In this document: positions 57,218-64,000 of the stretch, piece by piece
Layout: each line of letters starts with the position of its first letter
How positions within the stretch are numbered: position 1 is the stretch's first letter
Source of the DNA: Elusimicrobia bacterium RIFOXYA12_FULL_51_18
Lineage (GTDB): Bacteria > Elusimicrobiota > Elusimicrobia > Elusimicrobiales > UBA9959
Direction: 5' to 3'
Assembly: GCA_001800245.1 (NCBI GenBank)
Contig: MGVA01000028.1
Coordinates: 118,452 to 182,451 of the forward strand
DNA: 64,000 nt
Position numbers and translations under genes: made by a program
The notes under the pieces: generated by a model
What the model was told of the DNA's origin: nothing
The model's input: the letters and a program-made list of their open reading frames with translations, nothing else
The model's database searches: none

Positions 57218-58027
57218 ATGGAGCAAACCGCTCAAACTCATAGCAGGATAGATATGGGTAAGCTCAAAAAAACCGGGGCCGTAGTTCTACCCTCCCTTTT
57301 CACTATAGCCAATATGGCGTTTGGCTTTTTTTCCATTATTTCGGCTTCGGAACGCAACTATGTGCTGGCCGGCTGGTTCATAATCATGTCCTACGTTATG
57401 GATATGCTGGACGGACGCATCGCCCGGCTCGTGCACGGAGAGAGTTCTTTCGGGGTTGAAATAGACTCGCTGTCGGACTGGATGTCCTTCGGTATCGCGC
57501 CCGCCTACCTGATGTATAATTTTGTGCTGAAGGATTACGGTTTCTGGGGGTATCCGGTGGCGTTCCTGTACGTGCTTTGCGGGGCCCTGCGGCTGGCGCG
57601 ATTTAATCTGAAAGCGCATTTCGGCGAGAGTTCAAAAGCCTATTTCCAGGGTCTCCCTATTCCGGCCGCCGCCGGGATCCTGGCTTCTTTCGTGCTGGCC
57701 TATAGTATGCTGGAAGCGGAAGGAAGCGTCAGGAGTATAAGGCTGATCATGGAACAGATGCCGTTTGTTTACGGAATTATGCCGTTCATGATGATCGCCT
57801 TGGCCCTTTTGATGGTCTCATCAGTGCCATACGCCGCCTTCAAGCAGGGGAATCTGTTGAAACCCAATTCCATTAAAGGCATGCTGTTCATCCTCACCAT
57901 TCTGTTCCTGATAACGGCTTACCCTCAGGATGCGCTGTTCCTGTTTTTTTCCCTGTATGCCGTATCCGGCCTGTTGTCCGGCCTGTATAAAGTGGTGACA
58001 TCCATAGCGGGCTCATCTAAAGAATAG
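57218..58027 (+). CDS. pssA: CDP-diacylglycerol-serine O-phosphatidyltransferase
   Basis: LPSLFTIANMAFGF; CDP-alcohol phosphotransferase motif MDMLDGRIARLVHGESSFGVEIDSLSD. Confidence 0.95.
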   Translation: MEQTAQTHSRIDMGKLKKTGAVVLPSLFTIANMAFGFFSIISASERNYVLAGWFIIMSYVMDMLDGRIARLVHGESSFGVEIDSLSDWMSFGIAPAYLMYNFVLKDYGFWGYPVAFLYVLCGALRLARFNLKAHFGESSKAYFQGLPIPAAAGILASFVLAYSMLEAEGSVRSIRLIMEQMPFVYGIMPFMMIALALLMVSSVPYAAFKQGNLLKPNSIKGMLFILTILFLITAYPQDALFLFFSLYAVSGLLSGLYKVVTSIAGSSKE

Positions 58028-58053
58028 CGAATACTTGATAGGTTTTGCCGGTT

Positions 58054-58082
58054 AGCCGGGCTTTTAATTCGAAAGCCCGGCT
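58054..58082 (+). terminator. Terminator-like hairpin after pssA
   Basis: AGCCGGGCTTT-TAATTCG-AAAGCCCGGCT, then TTCCTTTGTTTTTT. Confidence 0.75.
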
Positions 58083-58275
58083 TTCCTTTGTTTTTTCTGA
58101 ACAAGGTCGCACGGAAAGGGCTTAAGTTTTTCGGATCCGGAGCGGGCCAGTTCCCAGGGCTTTTTGTTTTCAATGGCCGTGTTGAGTATTCCTATACGGA
58201 ATAGAGCGGGGTGGTGATATAAAAGTATGTCTTCTGCATTTATCAATTCGTGTCAGTGGCGTGATCTGGAATTGG

Positions 58276-58530
58276 TTAACCTGAAAAATTCAGTTGAATT
58301 TTTCCCTTCGCGGAGCTCAGGTGCGCTTCGCGCGGCATACACCCTAGAAAACCTGGCGCGTATTGCGCTTGGTTTTCGCCCCGCTGCTGCGGGGAATCCC
58401 GGCCGTCTGATGCGCATAGCGCTTGTTACGGCATGACCATAGGCCCTTATACGGCACCTACGCAGGTATTGCTTTTTTGTTCACAGGATCTTCCAATGGA
58501 AACCAAGTTGAACTGCCGGATTCGGGTTAA
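58276..58530 (-). repeat. 255-bp TTAA-ended repeat element (family C)
   Basis: Ends TTAACCTGAA.../...ATTCGGGTTAA; 65-bp end matches 63724-63788 (reverse complement) with one mismatch; further matches along the element. Confidence 0.88.
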
Positions 58531-59579
58531 CGCAAGGCTACCGAAAGTTTTTCGCTTTCAAGGAGAGCCGCCTCAAGCACTAGGCCGTGTGATACGTTCT
58601 GGTTCAGGAACCTGCGGTAGTCCAGCAGTTTTCTTACCAGCGCGGCGTGTTCGGAGGCCTTTTTCCCGGGCGGCTGGGCCAGCCACTTTTTCCTGGCGGA
58701 TACGAGCAGCATGTCCAGCATGATTTTGGCCTCTTCGCGCGCCATGTAGGGCTCGCGGGGGAGGCTGGAAACCAGCTTGAATATCTTTTGGGAGTCGGCT
58801 GCCGTAATGCCGGCAAGCCGGTCACGGACTTCCTTTATATCGCCGGCTTTTTTTACCGACCCTCCGGATAATTCGCTCAGGGCGGAAGCTTCGTCAAGCG
58901 TCATTCCGCCGCGCTCAAGCAGCTCCTCTACGGCGGCGGGGGAAAGGCGGTTGAATTCTATGGCGCAGCTCCGAGAAATAATGGTGGGAAGCAGCAGGTT
59001 CCTCTTCGCGGCCACCAGTATGAAAATAGTGCCCGGCGGCGGCTCTTCAAGTATCTTCAACATGGCGTTCTGGGAGTTTGTGTTGAGCGTGTGGGCGTCG
59101 TTTATGATAAAGACTTTCCAAGAGGAAAGGATGGGCTTTTGATAGACATAGCGCGTGAATTCCCTGACCGTGTCTATGCGAAGCGTCTTCTGTTTCTGGG
59201 AGTTCTCCTCCATCAGCAGGGCCTGGAATTCGGCGTCAATTACGCGCACATCGGGGTGTACGCTTTTGTCTATTTGAGAACAGGAAACGCATCTGTCGCA
59301 GGCGTCTCCGGAGATGTGTGGAATGCTTGATGAGGGATGCGGAGCGGGAGCGGGAACTGCAAAAAGACCGATCTCTTCTTTCAACTCTTGTTTTTTGTCC
59401 CGTAAAGTTTCATCCGGTCCCGTACAGTTAAGGGCTTTGGCGAATTCCTTGGCCGCCAGGAATTTGCCTATACCTTCGGGGCCGTAGAAAAGCAGCGCCG
59501 GTGGAACGCGCCCGCCGGCGGCCAGGGCGTTGAGCTTATTTATCGTGCCTTCGTGGCCAAGAATGCTTTTAAATGACAT
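58527..59579 (-). CDS. holB: DNA polymerase III delta' subunit-like ATPase
   Basis: LLFYGPEGIGKFLAAKEFAKALNC, Zn cysteines CDRCVSCSQID, SWKVFIINDAHTLNTNSQNAMLKILEEPPPGTIFIL. Confidence 0.92.
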   Translation of the reverse strand: MSFKSILGHEGTINKLNALAAGGRVPPALLFYGPEGIGKFLAAKEFAKALNCTGPDETLRDKKQELKEEIGLFAVPAPAPHPSSSIPHISGDACDRCVSCSQIDKSVHPDVRVIDAEFQALLMEENSQKQKTLRIDTVREFTRYVYQKPILSSWKVFIINDAHTLNTNSQNAMLKILEEPPPGTIFILVAAKRNLLLPTIISRSCAIEFNRLSPAAVEELLERGGMTLDEASALSELSGGSVKKAGDIKEVRDRLAGITAADSQKIFKLVSSLPREPYMAREEAKIMLDMLLVSARKKWLAQPPGKKASEHAALVRKLLDYRRFLNQNVSHGLVLEAALLESEKLSVALR

Positions 59580-59581
59580 GG

Positions 59582-60211
59582 CTATTTAAATCCGAACCGG
59601 TTGGAAATAATATTTATAATTTCCGTGTGTATTTCTTCTATGCTTTTGACGGCGTTTATCCTGACCACTCCGGGGCGGCTGGAAAGGATTTTATAAGCCT
59701 TATTGACCCTTCTCCTGAATTGGGATGATTCGCGCTCCATCCTGTCCGGGCCGAAAAGCTTCTGGGCCAGGCGTTCCCGCTCGTTAAAAACCCTGTCAGG
59801 GATATTGAAAACCACGGTAAGGTCCGGCTTGAGGGCGCAAGTGGCGAGATTGTTTAAAGTTTCAACGGTCTTGATGGGGATTTTTCTGCCGTAGCCCTGA
59901 TAAGCCGTGGTGGACATAGTGAATCTGTCGGAGACCACCACCTTCCCAGTTTTCAGAGCCGGCAGAATGATGGAAAGAGTGTGCTTTATGCGCGAAGTCT
60001 CGTAGAGGAAAAGCTCGGTGAGCGGTTCTATCCTGCCTTTCGGGTCCAGGAGTATCTCTCGTATCTTCTCGGAAAGCCGGGTTCCGCCGGGTTCCCTGGT
60101 CAATATAACTTTCTTCTTCTTTTTTTTCAACCACTCGGCAAGGAGTTTGGCCTGCGTGGATTTGCCGGAGCGGTCCGGCCCTTCGAAAACTATAAAAAGT
60201 CCGCGTTTCAT
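59582..60211 (-). CDS. tmk: Thymidylate kinase
   Basis: KRGLFIVFEGPDRSGKSTQAKLLAEWL, LTREPGGTRLSEKIREILLD, VVSDRFTMSTTAYQGYGR. Start at 60211 preferred over 60382. Confidence 0.95.
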   Translation of the reverse strand: MKRGLFIVFEGPDRSGKSTQAKLLAEWLKKKKKKVILTREPGGTRLSEKIREILLDPKGRIEPLTELFLYETSRIKHTLSIILPALKTGKVVVSDRFTMSTTAYQGYGRKIPIKTVETLNNLATCALKPDLTVVFNIPDRVFNERERLAQKLFGPDRMERESSQFRRRVNKAYKILSSRPGVVRINAVKSIEEIHTEIINIISNRFGFK

Positions 60212-60568
60212 AGCTATATGATAGCAACAGAAGGCTAAGGAAGGCAATGTAACGCCGGGCTGATTTGTTTTGGGTGTAGAGCCGAGAGATGTCTGGTTGG
60301 GGCGCCGCCGGGTTTCCCGCGCGCTCCAGGTCCGGGTTTTATGGGGAAGAAGACCGGGGCTTCCGCCGGCTGTGGAACGCAACGGCCCGCATAGCGGCCC
60401 GTTTTGAACGGACGATACTCCGCATTAGAGGCCGGAAAGGCCGAAATTGTTATAATATTTTCAGGCAATATTTACGAAACATGGAAATACTAAAATTGTA
60501 TAGGAAGGGAAATCGGAATTTCCTTGCGCTTTATCTGCGAATACCGTGGTTAACGGGGTGAATGTAAT

Positions 60569-63500
60569 ATGAAAGACCAGTTCGACGAATCGTCACTGAA
60601 TGAGCAGGCTATAAATGACGTGGAAACGGCCAGGCTGGCTTTGCGCTGGGCTCTGGACAAGATCCGCGCCCTGCAGGAAGAGACGTTGCGCGCAAAACAG
60701 AACCTTCAGGAGAAGTCCGCCCAGACTTCATTTCTCGAAGGCCAGCTGAAAGGTAAAAATTCCGAACTGGAAAAGATCCTACACTCCCACGAGGAGGAAA
60801 TTAAATCCAAACAGGATTCGCTGGAATACCAGTTCCGCTCCAAGCTTGAGCGTTTAAGCGAAAGGGAAAAGGAACTGGAGGATAAGATTTCCAAACAGGA
60901 GGAGATCCATAAACAGAAAGAGAACAAACTCCTGGATGATTATCAGAGGAAATCCGACGAATTGCGAGCCCGCTGGGCGGAGGTGGAAGCGGAGTTGTGG
61001 AAGTTGCGCCAGGAACAAATGACCAAGCAGGCCGAGTTCGAGAAGCTTTACGCCGCTAAACTTGACGACGAACGCCGGAAGTCCGCCGCCGAAACGGAGG
61101 CCGCAAGGGCCGGGTTTGAGAGGACGTATGCCGACAGGCTTTCCGATCTGGAAAAAAGGGAAAGTTCCATTAAGGACGAATTGAAGAAACAGGAAGCCGT
61201 GTTGAAATGGGCCAAGGACAGTTTCCAGCGGGAGACGGACGAACGCGAAAAAAATTTAAAGCAAAAAGACCTGGATATTGAAAAAAAATTGATGGAGAAG
61301 AATCAGGAAATAGAAGATTACAAGGTAAAAGCGGGGCTCCTTCAAAAGCAAATATCCGATCTGCCGGAAGCCGTGCGCAAGCGCGACGAGGATCTTAACC
61401 GATATAAACAAGCCATGGAAAGCCTGGAATGCGTGATACGCACGCTTGAGAGCGAGAAAAGAAGTTTTCAGGCCGATTCCGAGCAGAAGATCTCGCGTCT
61501 TAATGAAAAACTTGAAGCGGAAAAAAACAGATATCGCGAGATGGAAGCGGAGATCCCCAAGCGTCTGAAGATCGCCATAGAACACGAACGCGGCCGTCTG
61601 GCGGAAAAACTTTCCGAGACCGAAACCGGCTATAAGGAAGATCTGCGCAAACGGGCTGAAGAAATAGAATTTCTCGAAAAGAATTTGAAGATTTTTGAGG
61701 AGAACGGCAGGACTTTTCAGACCGAACGCGACGCTTTGGCCCACAAGGTGGAGCTTTTGCAGACACAGTACGGCATAAGGCAGGATGAGTTCACCTTCAG
61801 GGAAAAACAATTGCAGTCGGAATACGACGTGCGGCTAAAGGTGGAGATAGAAAAGCATACCTCCGCCCTGAGAAATGAGATAGATACCGCCCAGCGCATC
61901 TACGAGGATAATCTGCGTATCAAAGTGGAGGAGATCGCGCATTTACGCCGGGAACTGGAGGGCGCCGTCACGGAGAAGATGGCGCTCCAGGAAAGGACCG
62001 CCGATCTCAGGCGCGCCGCCGATGCGGTTAAAGAGAAGTCCGAGAACGACATCCTGGCCATGCGGCTTCAGCTTAAGGCGGATTTTGAAAAGCAGTTGTC
62101 GGAAGATCTGGGAGAAGCCTTCCGCCGCTCCGCCGCGGAGAAGCAGAAGATGTCCGTTGCTTTCGACGCTCAACTTAACGACGCGCATTTTGAAACCATT
62201 CATAAGGACGACGAACTTCAGAAGCTCAGGACAGTCATTGTAAGGCTGGAGGAGGAGAAAAAGTTCGCGATAGCTGAAGAACGCCAGCGCGGCAAGGTAG
62301 AACTTCAGGTTCAGGCCTCCTCCTTCGCGGATACGGTCAAGATTTATGAGGATAAAATCCTTCAGCTCAGTAAGGCCGCGGAGAAACTTAAGATCGAAAG
62401 AGAAGAAGCGATCCTTTTCGAACGTGAGCGTTTGGAACGCCTCTATTCCGAGAAGGAAAAGGATCTCGACGAGCGGCTCTTAAGGAAAGAGCAGGAAATG
62501 TCCAGGCTGAAGAACGATTTGGACGAAAGACTGGCCCATAAGGACCAGGAGACCGCCCGTTTAAGGGAAGAGCTTATTAAGGTTGACAATGAGAAGACCA
62601 ATGCCGGGACTCTGTTTGCCAATGAAAGCGAACTTCACAACGGCAGGATCCGTGTCCTTAATGAAAAGCTTCTGGCAAAGGATGCGGACGCCCAGCGTAA
62701 ACTTGAAGAAGCCGTGAAACGTGAATCGGAGCGGGCGGAGGATCTGGCTTCAAAAAAGAATCAGGAGATATCCGCTCTACAGTCCGCCAAGGAAAGCCAG
62801 GAAGACGCTTACCGCAAATCACTTGAGGATTTTAGGGCGAAGCTTTCCGAAGCCGTCGGCAAGCTTGAGACGCTGAGGAAAACGGCCGATGAGCGTGGAG
62901 GACGTTTGGAGGCTCTGCAAATGGAGCTGGCCCAGACCCAGAAGTTTTATTCGGAAGAGAACACCGCTCTTTCCGCGAGGCTGGCCGGCAAGGAAAAAGA
63001 CTGGCGGGATATCAAAACCGAATACGAGAAACTTAAGGCTGTTTCGGAAGAGACCGCCAAAGGGGTTCAACGGCAGGGCAATGATTATCTGCTCAGGCTT
63101 AAGAATTCGGAAGAGCAGCGCGTTTCAAAGGACAGGATCCTTGAAACAATGAAACGTGAGATGGAATTCTGGAAAAGTGAAGCGGCAAAAAAAGACGAAG
63201 AGATGAACAGTCTCAAAGGGAATTACTCCAAGGAGCTGGAAATGGAGCGAAAAGACGGCAGGCTGAGTTATGAAAAAGCTGTCGCTGAGTCCTCCGCCAG
63301 GGAGAAGGCCGCTACCCGCGAGTTGATGGCCCTGAAGGACGCCCTCAACCAGCGCGAAATGGAGGCGGACCGGTTTAAATCTCAGGCTGAAGAATTGGAA
63401 AAAATGTTTTCCCGGCTTAAGGAGCAAAATCGCCGGCAGGCTGAATCCAATTCCGCTTCTGCCGCTGGATTTGAAGAACGTATTGCGCATCTTGAAGCTG

Positions 63501-63598
63501 AGAACAACGGTTTCCGCAAGCTGAGCCAGGAATATGAACAGGCTAGAATTGTTATAGAACAACTGAAAGAAAAATTAAAATCGTCTCATAGCAAGTAG
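60569..63598 (+). CDS. Long coiled-coil protein (1009 aa)
   Basis: Almost entirely charged heptad-like sequence with K/E/L/Q bias; no recognised catalytic domain. Confidence 0.85.
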   Translation: MKDQFDESSLNEQAINDVETARLALRWALDKIRALQEETLRAKQNLQEKSAQTSFLEGQLKGKNSELEKILHSHEEEIKSKQDSLEYQFRSKLERLSEREKELEDKISKQEEIHKQKENKLLDDYQRKSDELRARWAEVEAELWKLRQEQMTKQAEFEKLYAAKLDDERRKSAAETEAARAGFERTYADRLSDLEKRESSIKDELKKQEAVLKWAKDSFQRETDEREKNLKQKDLDIEKKLMEKNQEIEDYKVKAGLLQKQISDLPEAVRKRDEDLNRYKQAMESLECVIRTLESEKRSFQADSEQKISRLNEKLEAEKNRYREMEAEIPKRLKIAIEHERGRLAEKLSETETGYKEDLRKRAEEIEFLEKNLKIFEENGRTFQTERDALAHKVELLQTQYGIRQDEFTFREKQLQSEYDVRLKVEIEKHTSALRNEIDTAQRIYEDNLRIKVEEIAHLRRELEGAVTEKMALQERTADLRRAADAVKEKSENDILAMRLQLKADFEKQLSEDLGEAFRRSAAEKQKMSVAFDAQLNDAHFETIHKDDELQKLRTVIVRLEEEKKFAIAEERQRGKVELQVQASSFADTVKIYEDKILQLSKAAEKLKIEREEAILFERERLERLYSEKEKDLDERLLRKEQEMSRLKNDLDERLAHKDQETARLREELIKVDNEKTNAGTLFANESELHNGRIRVLNEKLLAKDADAQRKLEEAVKRESERAEDLASKKNQEISALQSAKESQEDAYRKSLEDFRAKLSEAVGKLETLRKTADERGGRLEALQMELAQTQKFYSEENTALSARLAGKEKDWRDIKTEYEKLKAVSEETAKGVQRQGNDYLLRLKNSEEQRVSKDRILETMKREMEFWKSEAAKKDEEMNSLKGNYSKELEMERKDGRLSYEKAVAESSAREKAATRELMALKDALNQREMEADRFKSQAEELEKMFSRLKEQNRRQAESNSASAAGFEERIAHLEAENNGFRKLSQEYEQARIVIEQLKEKLKSSHSK

Positions 63599-63615
63599 CC
63601 TTGCTCGGTGATCTG

Positions 63616-63788
63616 GCCCGGATCCTGCAGTTCAAGCGGATCTTTATCGTAATGGCCGCCGCAAAAAATGCAATACCTGCGCAGGCGCCGTATCAGGGCC
63701 TATGGCCGTCAGACGGCCAGGGGGTATGCCGCGCGAAGCGCACCTGAGCTCCGCGAAGGGGAAAATTCAACTGAATTTTTCAGGTTAA
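63616..63788 (+). repeat. Internally deleted copy of TTAA-ended repeat family C
   Basis: CCCGGATCCTGCAGTTCAA...AATACCTGCGCAGGCGCCGTATCAGGGCCTATGG...GTATGCCGCGCGAAGCGCACCTGAGCTCCGCGAAGGGGAAAATTCAACTGAATTTTTCAGGTTAA aligns with reverse complement of 58276-58530. Confidence 0.85.
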
Positions 63789-63808
63789 GTGTGCGTGAAG
63801 CGGAGGGT

Positions 63809-63852
63809 ATTAAAAAGTCGCCGGAGATATCAATCTCCGGCGACTTTTTAAT
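63809..63852. terminator. Bidirectional intrinsic terminator, perfect 20-bp stem
   Basis: ATTAAAAAGTCGCCGGAGAT-ATCA-ATCTCCGGCGACTTTTTAAT between convergent genes. Confidence 0.93.
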
Positions 63853-63861
63853 ATGTTGCGC

Positions 63862-64000
63862 CTAGATCAGCTCGAGCTTGCACTCAGGATCGTCGCAGTC
63901 GGTCTGTCCGGAGGAGAGTGTGAAGGTCAGCGTATATGTGCCATACCTGGTCGCCGGAGCCGGGACTGCGTTCCGCCTGGCTGTGATGGCCGCGGTGGTT
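63862..64000 (-). CDS. C-terminal end of a CDS running off the window edge
   Basis: Minus-strand translation TTAAITARRNAVPAPATRYGTYTLTFTLSSGQTDCDDPECKLELI*. Confidence 0.65.
   Translation of the reverse strand, partial: TTAAITARRNAVPAPATRYGTYTLTFTLSSGQTDCDDPECKLELI

Noticed and set aside
1-64000. CRISPR array
   Set aside because: No regularly spaced direct repeats and no cas genes; the repeats found are dispersed inverted-repeat elements.

Overview
Chromosomal window of a Gram-negative, probably anaerobic bacterium. Gene content (PorV-like outer-membrane protein, AsmA proteins, desulfoferrodoxin/rubrerythrin cluster) might fit Elusimicrobiota, but I could not test that. Mostly housekeeping genes: a complete glycine cleavage locus (gcvT-gcvH-gcvPA-gcvPB with lpdA and a lipoate ligase), ahcY, pyrE, tmk-holB, pssA-psd, nth, xth, rlmI, cell-wall hydrolases, signalling proteins, tRNA-Phe(GAA) and tRNA-Leu(UAA). 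Accessory signals: (1) an AbiEi/AbiEii toxin-antitoxin pair with a palindromic operator-like site, followed by a repeat fragment, a frameshifted tyrosine-recombinase remnant and tRNA-Phe; (2) three families of small non-coding inverted-repeat elements. One family has TTAA ends, is found three times between convergent genes in a constant orientation, and in two cases supplies the stop codon of the preceding gene; (3) a five-gene oxygen/peroxide defence cluster including a 53-aa rubredoxin absent from the ORF track; (4) a YacP/NYN-like gene that appears to start at CTG behind a strong Shine-Dalgarno; (5) unusual architectures: GNAT-methyltransferase plus dual-receiver kinase pair, Pif1-WYL helicase, receiver-TM-propeller protein, C39-like plus NlpC/P60 hydrolase. 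No CRISPR array, rRNA operon or intact prophage was seen. All family calls come from reading motifs, not from database searches.
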